A stretch of 64,000 bases of DNA, taken from assembly GCA_038496675.1 (NCBI GenBank), contig CM076669.1, positions 15,942,230 to 16,006,229 of the forward strand. Direction: 5' to 3'. Position numbers and translations under genes: made by a program. Under the pieces are notes generated by a model that ran no database searches, was not told the origin of the DNA, and was given only the letters and a program-made list of their open reading frames with translations. Positions 27,701 through 40,700 of the stretch are shown piece by piece (positions within the stretch are counted from its first letter, which is position 1; every line of letters starts with the position of its first letter). Origin of the DNA: Rachycentron canadum (lineage: Eukaryota; Chordata; Actinopteri; Carangiformes; Rachycentridae).

Positions 27701-30673
27701 TCAGGTCGTTTGATTGGCTGGAGCAGCTTGTGGGTGGGAGTGTTGACAGTGCAGCACAGCGTCATGGACTGTGAGAAACACCATGTCTGTGGTCATGGCT
27801 CCAGTGAAGAACAGTAAGGTGTCCAGCTCAGACAAGAGGCTTCCTGGTAGATTAAAGCAGAGATTTAAAAAAAAGTCAGATCAAAGGAAAACTGAAGCTG
27901 TTACCATGAACCTTTGTGGTATCATGTACTTTGGAAGACCCTAGTCACAGCCCCCCAAAGACTATGACAAAGATTCATCCAGATCATTCAAAATAAACTG
28001 AACTGGTTAGTCAGAATAATATGCTGTGGAGATCAGAGGGCCCTGCACCAGAAACTGACAGTTTATTAGCAACAAATAGCTAAAATCAATGCAGTCTAAT
28101 ACAATAATCCTTCATGAAACCCAAACCCAACTTTGCAGGAGTGTTTACCTGAAATCTGATATATTTTCACTGAATCATTTAGAAAACACTCAGCCAATCA
28201 GAAGAGAGGACCAGGGCCTCTCTTCTGATTGGCTCAAAGACCAGTTGTTAATTAAGCTCCTGAGAAGCCTGAGAAAGAGGATGTAAAACTGCACTGAGAA
28301 GTTTTATCTGCTCATTTGACCAACAGGATACCAGTAAAAAAGTGTAAAACACAGGACCTTTAATATACTGTATGTCAGTGAGTGTCTCCTAAAGCTGCAG
28401 TTACTCTGATGCACTTTGAAGAAAGGCAGAAAGTCATCATGATACTTACTGCTGCAGCCAGCTATAACCACCCGCACATCCACTGCTGTGTATTCCTTTA
28501 TGACCTGTTGAAACAGACAGACTTAATGATTGAGAATGAGATCAAGGCGAGGCGAGGCAGTTTTATTTGTATAGCCCATTTTTACGAACAGTTTGTCTCA
28601 AAGGGCTTTACATAGCATCATAACAACATCCTCTGCCCTTAGACCCTCACGTCAACTGAGGAAAAACTAAAAAAAAAACAAAAACCTTTTAACAGCAAAA
28701 AAAAAAAAAACCAAAACAAAACACCTGTTGTTGTTTTATAGAACATGACACTGAAAGCAGCCAGCACTAAGAAAAAGGAAAAACCTGTTTGATGGCTTTG
28801 GCTCCCACAGAGTCAATGAAGTTGACAGGCGTCCAGTCCAGGATGATGGAGTGGACGTCACCGGGAGGTTTAACGAAGGCAGACTGCTCCAAGTCTGACA
28901 TGCTGTCCCTGTCCTCCAACTGGCTGTTCCTCTGCTCCTCCACATGGTTGTAGGACACAACCTCAGAGGTCACTTCCTGCTTCTTGTACTAAAGCAAATT
29001 AAAGAAACGACACGCCTAGAAAACAAATTTTTCAGTCCCTCCAGGATTTAGATGATCCCCCACACAACAGACATGCTAATGCACATATGCCCCAAGCATA
29101 TTTACACTGTCAACAAATCTGACATATACACAACAGATCTAACTTGAGAGAGGACAGGAAAGGAGTGCTCACCTTCACACAGATCTTCGAGGGAGAGGTG
29201 TGGTTGCCATTTGCCTTCTCCTCCTGTTTTTTTTTGGCTTTCCAGGCAGCTTGTAAGTGTTCAGGGTTTACACCTGTCTGTAAACACATCAGCAACAAAT
29301 CAGTGAGAGAGGAGATGTAAAACTACACTGGAAAACATTTGGTTCTTAAAAATCACAATCTTCTTATAGATATCAACACTTCAAATAAAGAGTAAAACAT
29401 GGGACTTTTAAAATGAACTGACTAAAAGGACATTTGAAAGTCTTGCTTCCAAATTTCAAACTCGTCACACAAAATAAATTAAATATTTCTGTCTTTGTTT
29501 TAGTAAATTGTTACAAATGTGCATGTTTTAAAAAAAAAAAGATATCAAAATCCCGACAATGCTATCTCTAATTTGCTGAAAACATTTTTGACAACCGTTA
29601 AATACTCTATACTGAATGGAAGGAACACAGTTGTGTTGATTCTAATGTTGTGTATGACAATTACTAATTGCTACTTGTCTGTTACATAGCAGATGTTCCA
29701 CATGCCAGTGGAACCGATTTCTCTCATCTCTCAGCAAGAAAGCAAAAAAAGGATGTTTTCCAAAATGTATAATTATTCCTATAAATAAGAACAGTTTAAT
29801 AAGAACACACTACACCTTGTTCAACATGTGTCGCACATACTGAACATGATTCTACTGCTCCAGACTAACATGCTGTTGTCTGTGTAAAATAATCCTGTTT
29901 ATTATTCAGGATTATCAGGATTGCACTAACAGGGTTTCATGAAAAGAACTGTGGACAACAGACTTATTATCATTACTACATTATTAATATTATTATGACT
30001 ATCATTGTGATTATTATCATTATTATTAGCATTAGCATTATATACGTGTTCCTGTTTTGCCACATGGTGTCAGTTTTGTTATTCTAACATACATTGGTCA
30101 CCACAATGTTTCCAGTTAGTTAAGTAGTCCTTATAAATGAATGCAGTTTGAACATGACTGTGCACAATGACACAGCTTTACAGATATAACAGTCTAACAC
30201 AACAGTCCAGCATTAACGCCTCCTTCATGAAGGTTATAATCTTCCTTTTTCTAACTGTTAAAGAGGTGTTGATTCAACTCATATTTTTGGAAATGTAGTT
30301 TGTGGTGTCTTGAATTGTTATTTTTCTGTTACCTTAGCCTGCATTCATTAACAAACTGTCATCTCCAAAATGACCATGAAGTTGAAACACCACCTCTAAC
30401 ACCAGTTGTAAAATAAAAACTGATTATTATAACTTACACAAAGGAGGATTTATTACAGGGCTGTTGATATTAAACAGTCAATCTACCACCAAATTACTTT
30501 CAAATCCATATAATTACATGTCTCTGGGTAACAGTAATGATGGCCTACATGGTCACAACATGTTTGTGAATGTAACATAATTTCACCTTTCAAAACCTAA
30601 AAACCTCAAGTCCACTGATAATAGATGTAAATGGGATAAGGTTTGTTTATTACCTTCTGTAAAGTACTTTAAA

Positions 30674-30742
<69 letters not shown>

Positions 30743-33700
30743 GGATTACCTTCTCTTTGAGGGCATTCACATAAAGGTCACTGTTGGCAAAGTAGATTGA
30801 AGAGTTGGAGTGGAAAATCTTAATCCCCTCGTATTCAGCAGCCTGGGAACAAAACACAAATCACAGACGTTGAGTGCAACAGACTTGGTGGGAAGCTTTT
30901 CTCCTGGTTTCAGACTCAGGTGTTTTTTTCTTGGACTCACCCCTTCATACTCTTCCACATCACAGTACATCCCAGTACCTGGAACATGGCCCAAGACCGC
31001 ACTTTTGGGGCTGATACACAGAGAGAGAGGTCAGAAGCCATTTCATGTACATACCTCAACTGATTTCAATTCTTCTTATCCAAGCCTGTATTTACATGCT
31101 ATAATATGAGATTACATTAAATATAAACAAATGTAAACACACATTCAAGCACATTCATTCTACCTTTGAGTTCTGTAGATGACTGTTAGTATGGCGAACA
31201 AGATCGCCACCAGGAGCCCGTAATCCAGGCCCAACAGCACAGACGCCAGGAAGGCTACGAGCCAGATGGCCTGAGAGAGAAAAAATGGAAGAAACAGAAA
31301 TAAACCAACATGACAGTTACAACAAATACACAAATACAAACAGCTGGATCCTCTTTTCTTCTTAGAGTGAAAGAACTCTCAGTTCACACTTGACACTGAC
31401 AAGTGATAGAGGTTCATCACATCACATTATCTATCTTCTGTAATGGTAAAAAGAAATCATATTTAACTTGACAATACATTAAAGGTTCATACGGTCTAAA
31501 GGCCGACCTCCATGTGGTCTTTGATTATAAAGCAGGTCTAGGTTCTATATTAATACAGTGAAAGTATCAAAGGTCTCAGTCACAGAGAAATGCTCACAGC
31601 CTGTTTTCAGAAACTGAGCCTTAAAACCAGCCGTCAGGACTTCTGGGACTTTGTGATGTCACATCAAAGCAGTCACTGCCCTCAGCCACACCCCCAAGCC
31701 CTGCCCACCAGGACCCACCATTCAACCTTGCAGGATGGTTTGGTTTCTCTGAGTTTTCCTGAATTCTACTAAATTTTTATTGGATCACTCAGAAAACAGT
31801 CAGCCAATCAGAGGACTCAGAGCCTCTCGTAAAGTCACAAATATATCTTCTTATGGATATCAGCGCTTCAAATAAAATCAGACCTCTAAACACCTTAAAT
31901 GTCATTTTTGTTTTGTTAAAAAGAATCTGCCTGTCATCTTAGAAAAGGGCGGCAAAGATTACAAATCTAAAATTACATCATGTTGAAAATCTCTTTCCAG
32001 ACACTTGCACAGGTACAACACAGTGATGTTGGACAGGACTATTTCATTCTAGAGTCCTGTGTTCCCCCATTTCTGTAACATGGCCAAAATGCCCTCCATT
32101 TAAATTTGCAGACAATATTTTTTATGTTTCGAAGCCACATTTAAGTGTAGTGTTCAGATTTCAGATGGTAAACATGTTGCTCTTGGTAACAAGACTAAAA
32201 AGAGTGAAAAAACTTTCAAATCGCATCCATCTCAAACTACAGTGAAAAGTACAGGACAGGTTTTTGGAGGCTGCTGCCTGACTTTGATTTCATATGCTGA
32301 CCAGTTCGATCTTACTGGTCCTCCACAGAGTAGGTATGTCTCTGAACTGTTTGAACATCCCCAACAAGTTAACCATGATGATGGCAGCCAGTGCAGTCTG
32401 AGAAAAAGAACAGAGGAAAATACAAAATGAGAACAAATGGGGCAGTAACACGTTAGAAAAACTGGCTTTTCAATCTCATTAGGTAAAACATGCACTGACA
32501 TTGTTTCTTATGACTTGAATTCTGTGTCAATGGAGCTGTCAGCCATTATTTCAGCAGACTGAGAAGAAAATAAGTGTCAGCAGCTCCAACTGTGGAGGGG
32601 AGCAGCGAGACAGGAACTTTCACCCACCTGAGGGAGTGGCTGAAAGACAAAACCAATGGCCACCACCACCAGCAGCACAACGAGAGACGCCAGAAGCCCT
32701 GCGATCTGATCAAACACACATAAACTGTTTCAGCATTATCTCTCATTCTAATTATGGTTTTACGCTATCAATTTAAAGCACTTATAATGTGTATATATAT
32801 ATATATATATATATATGTCTGTGTGTCACCTGAGTTTTTCCTCCTGTGCTCTCCTGCACCAGGCTTCTTGACATAGAGCAAGTGATGGCGAAGGTTTGGA
32901 AGAAAGAGCTGATAAAGTTACACAAACCAAGGGCAATCAGTTCCTGAAAGAAGAGCAAGTAAAAGTGTGTTCAAACAAATTTAACAGGATGAAAACGTGA
33001 AACTCTCCTGCAGCTCATTAGGCGGGAAAAAAAAAAAAAAAAAAAAAAACTTCTCTAGGGAAATTAAAGCCTCATTTACAAACTGCAGATAAAGACGCAC
33101 ATAAGGACACAGAAGAAGTCAGAATATGTCACTGAACTCCAGAGGTCAAGCATGTCATCAAGCATAGACAGGGTTTCCAGGCCTGCCAGACATCAACTAT
33201 AGAATTCAACATGTGACTTTCAATCTCCATCAGATACTGTATCATAAGGGTAAAAACACTGCAATAAGGTCATCTTAAAAAGGTCCTACATTTTACACCG
33301 TTTTATCTGAAGTGTTATATCCATAAGAAGAAATGTTTGTAGTTTTAAGAACCAAAAACCATCTCAGTGTAGTTTTTCTCCTCTCTATGGCTGAGCTCTG
33401 GAGCTCTAGTAACAATAAATCAAGGAGCCAATCAGAAGAGAGGCTGAAAGTTTGTGCGTGATTCATTAAATAGCAAATTTCAGGACTGGCCAGGTTGGAT
33501 GGTTGATCCAGGTGGATGGGACTTGGGGTGAGACTGAGGGCGGTGACTGCTTTGTTGTGACATCACAATGTTACATAAGTCCTGAACATTGGTTTCAAGA
33601 CTCGAGTTTCACTTTGATACTTTTACCGTATTAATATAGAACCTTTATAATCAAAGAGGGCATGAACATCTACTTTTAGACTGTATGGGACCCTTAATGT

Positions 33701-36700
33701 TCTATTTGACCTTGCGCTTATTTTGAAGCCATGTGACTTGTGTTTACATTGTCTTGTTCCCTTGTCATTGGACTTTTACTGAATTTACACACACTTGATT
33801 AACCTGGCAAGTTAGAGAATCTAGTGCCATAATGGCCTGCAACTAACCAGCAACATATTTTGATTGGAAGTAAGTATAATCTAGTCCTGCAAGCAGGTAT
33901 GAAAAGGGCTCCAAGCACCCTCGCAGTGCCGCGTCGTGAACCTACATACACGTCGGCCCCGTAGGCCCGGATTAGAGAGGCCATTTGCCTCTCTAAACCC
34001 ACCCACCCACCGACACGTGAGAGAGGAAGACAATTTGGCCTGACAAGCAGCAGCAGACACACAGAAGAGCATGACACCACAAAAAGAAAAATTCACCAAA
34101 ATTCCAGTTTGAAATAAAAATCTGAAAAAAATAAAAAAATAAAAAAATAAATCCACACATCAACCTACAACTCTTCATTGCACTGTCGACAAGTTTTGTA
34201 AAGATTCTTTCCTTCACTTACAGTAGAAATGATGGTAAGATATTCAACGTCATGATTTGTGGTTTGACCACTTGGAATGCAATTCGAAACACTTGATATC
34301 TACTACTATATAACTTTTTGCCCTCAGTGTCTGTAGATAAGCCCTAACACTAGTTTGTAGTAGTAGGTTTGGTACATTTCGCAATTTTGACTGAGTTAGG
34401 TGGAAGTGGGCGGGGCCTACGTCAATAGACTCCACTACATTCATAGAACTCATAGATATAAATTGTTTGAAAGTTGTTGACTAAAATGTGTGCAGTTCAA
34501 TAAAAGCACCACAACCTGGTGGACATGTGTCATTTTTGCTCTCTGAGGTATGTGTGCCTTCTGTACCAGCCTTCAAAAGTTCACTCGCATAATGTTTACA
34601 CTCTATGCTGCAGTAATGCTTTTAACAGATAGAAGATTATAAATAAATGAATAAAATAAAAAATAAAAAAATGTAAAAATAAAATCTTTCACACATACTG
34701 GAGCAAGCAGAGGGTAACCTGGTTACTCCACTGCATGCAATCCATGATACAGTGCGATCCATGATACAGTTCATTGTGCCATGTCCTGCAGCTTTTTTTG
34801 CAGCTTCTCAAATGTCTAGACTCACCTGGTTGCCGTCCACACTGTACCCATGCTTCAGGGCAAAGATCTTGGCAAGTGAAATGCCCATTGAGAATCCTAC
34901 AATGGCTACAGCAAAAGAGTCTGTGACCAAACTGGGTAACAGAGAGAACTCTGGGGCAGCAGGAGGGAGAAGCCTGATAACAGAAGAAAACATTTTTAAT
35001 TTTAAACAAATTTGTGAAAAATATTAAAAAGACAAAATCCTGAATTTAAAGAAAAATTAAAAATAAAGAAACATGGAAGTAAAAACAAATTGTTGCATTT
35101 ATACTTTTGGTCGTTACTCATGAAACGCAAGTTCTGTGGTACACTCAGATCTCAAAGTCAGGAAATTCCAGTACGAAATACACCTCTCTAAATTCCATGA
35201 CAGTTCACAAACCCCTCTGACAACGAGAACAACCTACCCAGTTGGTATCTTCCCCACCACATCCACCTTGTAGTCTTCTGACAAAGACAGGCCATACGAG
35301 ACGCTGGTTGACACAATGACGACGATGATCTCTCCGGGAATGGGAATGGGCAGTTTCTTTTTGAAGCGTTCATTGATGTCTTTGACCCCATACAGGAAGA
35401 CAAGACACACGAGGCCCAGGATGAGAGTGGCGATGTTGGTGTTGGTGATGTCACTGAACACCGCCTTGGTGCTCTGAGGCATGAGAAAAAGGACAGCTTG
35501 ATCAACATATTTTAAAAAAAAAATAAAACACAACAAAACCAGGCCTTAAAAAAGGCAATGAAGAGCAAAGATTCTCAAATCTCCTCCTCCCGTCTATAAA
35601 CCCTGCAGATTAAACTCACATAAATGGCAGAGAGGGGCCCACTAAAACGCTGTGTCTTCACCCCAAGCAGGTACTTTAGCTGGGAGACGACGACATGCAC
35701 CGATGCTGCTGTGGTGAAGCCTCGCACCAGGGGCTCTGTGAGGTAGATCGCCACAAAGCCAAACCTTAGAAGACCTAAGATAATCTGAAAGGAGGGGAAA
35801 AGAAATGAAAGCAATAAGAGAAAGGCAAGGGGATAAGGACAAGCTACACAGCTTTGTTTCAAATAAAAACATTAAATCAAGGCTATGTCAACAGTGACTC
35901 AGACATCCCATTCCTTTGAGTAAATAATGATTTTAGAGTGTGAGAAGATTTAAGTTGATTTAAGCTGTATCAGGTTATTGTGATCTTCTATCCAAATAAC
36001 AGACGCTCTGTGGGGGTTTAAAGCAGATCGAGAGCAGCTGTCAATTGCTCTCTGAGCATCTTAGTTGTTTCGACACTGACCTGGATGATTCCCACCAGGG
36101 TTGTGAGCACCACGGCCACCTGGACCCTCCTGGCGTCACGAGCCTCCACATCCACAATGACAGACACGTTGGACCCGTTTGCAGGCAGGACATAAAACAT
36201 CGAGTCTGGGGCTTCCCTCACAACAACACCCCCAATCATAAGACTTATAACGGCGAAGGTGCCTGCAGATCAGATGCACAAACAAAATATATTGTGATTT
36301 TGTTTGACTTTGTACACTTTAACAGTCAGTTGCTCAATCTCTTTTCGTTTCAAAAGGTTGAGGAGGTTAGAGCTGACTTCAGATTACTTCTCTGCCTTGT
36401 TCTAGAGAATGACCATGTGGATGAGAAGTTTGGGTGGTGGGGTCAGTGAAATGACAATCTTGCTGCTCAGGTCATCTGACCACATACCTTTACAAACACC
36501 GAGCAAAAAAAAAAATAATAATAATGCAGACTAACAGCAGTCCTGCAAAAACCTCTTCTCTGTGCTCTCTACCAAGTCAGTCCAGAATCATAACTCCCCA
36601 GATCTCAGTCCAGTCCAGCATCTGTGGGATGAGCTGGACCAACAAGTCTGATCCATGGAGGCTCCACCTCACAACTGTCATTTCATGAAAACATAAAGTA

Positions 36701-39700
36701 TGTGAATATCAAGTTCTCTGAGGACAAAGTACAGTCAAAATCAGCTGCATTATTATTACAGAACTGTAAGAAAAAACATGTGCACTTAGGTCTATGGTGT
36801 TAAAAAGGAACAGGAATAGCCTGAAAGGATGAAGTACAGTCAGTCTTCCAAATCCATGCCAATATTGTCCCAAATGTCTTATCTCAACCTGTCACCTAGA
36901 CAAATAGTTTCTTATCAGTGTTGACCTTCGCTGCAGAAAAATGCAAACACCAAACCAAACCACTGTACTTGGTCAAACACTATGTGTGAATAATGGACAT
37001 ATTTCACCTTAGCCCTACTTAAGTCCAGGCTTGGCCCTGTACAGTACCATCACCGCTCAAGACTTTGTGTATGTGTATCCCTTTAAGTGAAAAGACCATT
37101 TTGCCCAGCACTTGAACAGCAGCCCAGTTATTCCCTTGCAACCTTAGCCAGAAGTTGAGGGATCACTCCCACAGCAACCTGCTACAAGACAACCTTTTCA
37201 GTGCAACCAACTGCTCCCTGTTGTGTTTATTGTTCAGCTCAGATCAAATCTTTTGTTTAAAAAGGCTGTGCAAGTTTAGTTGATCGTACCCTTTCATCAG
37301 ATGAACTCATCGGGTTGGAGCTGATATTCGAAACGACCTGGAGCCATTTCCAGGAAAGTGGCAGCATGCTTAATGTGTCAGAGAGCGGGGCAATAACATC
37401 ACAACCTGACTGCTCGTGTTAGCTGAGGACACAGTTATCATGCCTCAGCATGTGGTGTCCCATATCCTAGTTAATGTCTCACATCTGGGTATGTCTAACT
37501 TTACAACAGCCCCAATGTATAACCTATGAATCCTGAGCCTCAGGATTTTGCCCTTTGAGACAAACTGTTTGTAAAAATGGGCTATACAAATAAAATTGCC
37601 TTGCCTTATCAACATCTAAACATAAAGCACCTTTTATCAACCATTATCGCTGTAAGAACAGCAAGCTTGACAGGCATAGCAACAGTAACTAAGGGGGTTG
37701 CGGCTTAGGAAACGATCCTGTCATTTCTGACATGCTGCGCACAGGGATATGAACAACGGAAAGGCAGCTTTAAATTAATGGGATCTGTCAGGTGTCTCTG
37801 CTGCCCATCAAATCTCCATGCTGGCACCCACAACAGTTGCTGGCATCCACCACAACTGGCAGGAGGAAGTTTATCACCCAGACACAAAGCCTCCACAAGA
37901 ACCTTCAAGTTGATTTCTCACCTACTGATATGTGTCTGGATGTGCCGAAGAACGTGTAGAGCAGAACGGGGTAGAATGAGGAGTACAGACCATAAACTGG
38001 AGGCATAGCAGCCAGCATAGCGTAGGCTAGACCTGAGGGCCAGAACAAAGAGAGAGAGTTGGTAAGACACTGAACAGTTCCAGTGGCAGCAGAGTGATTC
38101 CGTCACAACCTTGGAGCTACAGTTATACCAATACAAAGACAACATGAAGTCAATAGACGCCCCTCAGGAGTTGGCAGCTGGTCCTTCACTCTATTCAACC
38201 CTTATGTCATTCCAGATGACTGGTGTAGCTCATGGCTACTGTATAACACAGTGGTGCTGCTGGGACTGAAGGACACTGACCTTGAGGAAGCTGAACAACT
38301 CCTGTGCTGAGACCCGAGACCACATCCGAAAACAAGTACTGCTTGACAGGATAGGATGGCAGCCATGTTAGAATAGGCAGGAAGCTCAGTGCTGCTGCCT
38401 TGGCTCTCTTTGACGAACACCTGTGAAATGAGACAAGTTTCATTTAATGAATTTAGGCTTTTTGTACTCCATCACAAAGAGGGAGATTGATTCTGGTTCA
38501 ATGCCGTGGATGCAATGCAATGGACTCCAGCAAGATAATACTTTGACTCCTAATCACCTGTATACCCATAGAGTTAGCACATCTTCATGAGTAAACATGT
38601 CATGACATTTCTTAATTGTCACACCCTTCCAGAAGTAGATAATCATCGTGACTATGATGGGAGGGTTACGTTTCCCAGGGAATTAAACTTGAGAAATACA
38701 ATTGTAAAAACTGATGTTGGCCACAGGATGTTGTTTTTACTGCCCTTTACTGATTAAATGACTTTGTGGGGAAATTCAACCCAGGGATACACTGTTCATT
38801 CATTGTTAGTCAATGCTGTAATGCTGTAAATGCTAGCTAACAGCCCACTACACTCAGTTTGAACTGCTTCCCTCAGGCCTTTGATTTTTTCTCCCAATGC
38901 CAAACAGCCATTGAAAGCAAAAGGACTGCATCAGAGAACACTTGTTAGTTTATAGTATTTATATAAATAATCTGCTGCTAGCTGCTCATGTGCACTATTT
39001 GATGTTGTTTGTTTTTAATGCTATGTTGTGCTATGCAGAGAGTTTGAATTTATGCTGTACTTGGTATAAAGCTAAAGCTTTGTGTCTCCATCTGTCACAG
39101 CATTTTCCCATTTCTATGTAAATGTTTTGCAATATTCAGGCACAAAGTGTCCAGAGGTCTGAACTACCTAGCGGCTGACTGAGCAGTGTATGAGTGTGTC
39201 CGTTTCCTCCATAGAGGAAGTCACGCACCAGTGCAGATGTACAGAGGCAGTTTATATCTACCCTTTGTCTGTTCATACATTGGGAAAGAAATGTCACTGT
39301 ATTTAAAAAAAAAAAAAAAAAGTTTCCTTTACTTTTTACTTTCAAAATGACAAGACACACACTCAAATGAAAGCAGACATTCAGCTCTTCAACCTCATCA
39401 GTCATTGAGTCATTTACATCTAGGCACACATATTTTAACAGCGTTACACTGTTTAAACACCCATAAAATGCAGATAGGACATCTTCCCGTGTGTGGAGGC
39501 AGTGCAGTAAACTGCCACCAAACAGCTGACAGTTATTGGACAGAACTGTCAAACATTAGCCAGTTCTTAAATACATAATGCTTTATACAATGTCATTATT
39601 CATTAAATGTCTTTGCGTTGTTAAATCAGACAAAACAAGAAGTTAATATATGTCACCTTTTCTTTTGGGTGAACTGTGAATGGTATTATCACTTCTTCTA

Positions 39701-40277
39701 TACTGAATTTGCTCAACAAAAATAAAAAGAAATAGCTAATTGCCCACAGCTCTTAAAATGTATAGCATACAAGAAGTTACATAGCACTTAAACTACATGA
39801 ACCTGTTCAGACAAGATTAACTTGCAGCACACGTTACGCATGCTTTGTGACGTCATGTTTTCTGCCCAGCAGTCCACAGATATGTGAAAAAAACGTCACA
39901 ATCCAAACACTGCAACCAGCAAATGCATTTTTTTAACCTATATTACTCCAACTCCCAAAATCCCACATCTGCGCTGTCATTTGCATTCAATTGTACGAGC
40001 TACTTCGGGAAAATATACTTAATTCATCCCAGTAGGAAAATTTCCTCTCACATTGAATGATTCCATGTGTTGTTAAAGAGAACTTCAGCAGGATAAAATT
40101 ACATTTCTCTGAGCAAACCTACCGGAACTGGTGTGCCAGCCTCTCTCGGAGGGTGCTGGACTTCTGTTTGTGGTCGAGAACCTGAGACCGGATGAAGGCT
40201 TCATTATAAACTGGACGCTCAATCCTGTACATCGGCTCTGAGGCGGCATCCGCCCTGACTGCCACTTCTTCCTCCAT
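27701..40277 (-). CDS. slc26a5: SLC26A5 (prestin), SLC26 anion transporter / motor family
   Basis: In mammals prestin drives outer hair cell electromotility; non-mammalian orthologues act mainly as electrogenic anion exchangers. Coding exons in order: 40123-40277, 38281-38420, 37922-38032, 36081-36262, 35620-35784, 35238-35473, 34826-34973, 32830-32943, 32628-32705, 32302-32397, 31164-31270, 30941-31010, 30750-30842, 29173-29277, 28785-28988, 28450-28504, 27701-27843. Phases agree; 733 aa (human 744). Prestin-type words are IYLTEPLVRGFTTAA, LKYLLGVKTQR, DYKVDVVG and HGYSVDGNQ. The anion site equivalent to mammalian Ser398/Arg399 is S404/R405. The cytosolic STAS domain begins around exon 12 and is split by a charged loop (exons 14-15), with ILDWTPVNFIDSVG and the final LTVHDAVLH. 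The tail after that is only about 15 residues, shorter than in mammals. Orthology rests on both sequence and position next to PSMC2. Exon 6 (236 nt) equals two exons of the SLC26A3 paralogue. Confidence 0.95.
28130..28364 (-). mobile_element. TTAAAGGTCCC hairpin element, copy 5
   Basis: Reverse copy in the last SLC26A5 intron. The central palindrome is the best in the window: GCCAATCAGAAGAGAGG faces CCTCTCTTCTGATTGGC across a loop of about 7 bases (28193-28233). It ends GTGTAAAACACAGGACCTTTAA. Confidence 0.75.
28545..28710 (+). repeat. Dispersed fish repeat with A-rich tail
   Basis: GGCAGTTTTATTTGTATAGC and TCAAAGGGCTTTACATA are words of a very common fish repeat (TTTATTTGTATAGCACATTT...). 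It is followed by A-rich tracts up to about 28710, in an SLC26A5 intron. Related fragments are at 37540-37605 (reverse) and weakly at 43720-43790. Confidence 0.55.
29306..29413 (-). mobile_element. TTAAAGGTCCC hairpin element, copy 6 (fragment)
   Basis: Reverse fragment in an SLC26A5 intron: GAGATGTAAAACTACACTGG, GGTTCTTAAAAATCAC, and the end AACATGGGACTTTTAAAA. Confidence 0.55.
30675..30737 (+). repeat. (AC)n microsatellite next to an SLC26A5 donor
   Basis: About 31 AC units without interruption. On the SLC26A5 transcript this is a UG tract starting 12 nt inside the intron after the 93-nt STAS exon at 30750-30842. Confidence 0.97.
31479..31899 (-). mobile_element. TTAAAGGTCCC hairpin element, copy 7
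   Basis: Reverse copy of about 420 bp in an SLC26A5 intron, both ends visible: TTAAAGGTTCATACGGTCTA at the start and GACCTCTAAACACCTTAAA at the end. Landmarks in order are TCTAGGTTCTATATTAATAC, CTGTTTTCAGAAACTGAG and CAGTCAGCCAATCAGAGG. It lies in inverted orientation to copy 8. Confidence 0.75.
32791..32816 (+). repeat. (TA)n microsatellite
   Basis: Thirteen or so TA units ending 14 bases before the 3' end of the SLC26A5 exon at 32830-32943, inside the intron. Confidence 0.95.
33275..33697 (+). mobile_element. TTAAAGGTCCC hairpin element, copy 8
   Basis: Forward copy of about 423 bp in an SLC26A5 intron. It starts TTAAAAAGGTCCTACATTTTAC and ends GTATGGGACCCTTAA, with AACCAAAAACCATCTCAGTG, CTGAGCTCTGGAGCTCTAG, CCAATCAGAAGAGAG and TTGTGACATCACAATG between. 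Confidence 0.75.
36586..36675 (+). pseudogene. Tc1/mariner-type transposase fragment
   Basis: About 30 codons near the transposase C terminus: SPDLSPVQHLWDELD, followed by an in-frame TGA and then SMEAPPHN. The SPDL-P-(I/V)-(E/Q)-HLW word is diagnostic of DDE transposases of this group. It is a dead relic in an SLC26A5 intron. Confidence 0.7.
37540..37605 (-). repeat. Dispersed fish repeat fragment
   Basis: GGGCTATACAAATAAAATTGCCTTGCC is the reverse complement of the common TTTTATTTGTATAGCCC phrase seen at 28545-28710. It lies in an SLC26A5 intron. Confidence 0.5.
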
Positions 40278-40700
40278 ACTAGAGACAGGGTGGCTGATGG
40301 CGTTGAATCAGAGTGCGTGTCTCTCCAGCGCTGAGTATCTCACGTCTCTGTCATCGCTATGACCAGTATATCTTCATTCCTTCAACTGCTCCAACTTTAA
40401 TCTGTTGCCACTTTTTCTGCTCAGGGGAGAAAAGAAGACAACACCGCAACACTCACTGCTTTGCCTCTTGATCCAAAGCATTTAAAGTATAGTAACAGTG
40501 ATGATAGCCAACCAGAACCCAGTGTTTTGTGAATTGTTTTGTCCCTTTGTCAACCTGTTGTTACAAGGGAGACTTGTTGGATTTACAAGGCTGCCAGCTT
40601 TGAGTAACCGTTTTCTCTGATACTTGGTAAATGTTCAATCTTTTGAATATATCCGAGAACATTCGTTGAATCATAAGTGACCCGTAAACTCTTTCCTCTG

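Noticed and set aside
33799..34217. Overlapping minus-strand frames in an SLC26A5 intron
   Set aside because: Three frames overlap in the same place, the longest starts at a non-ATG codon, and no transposase or host family could be recognised.
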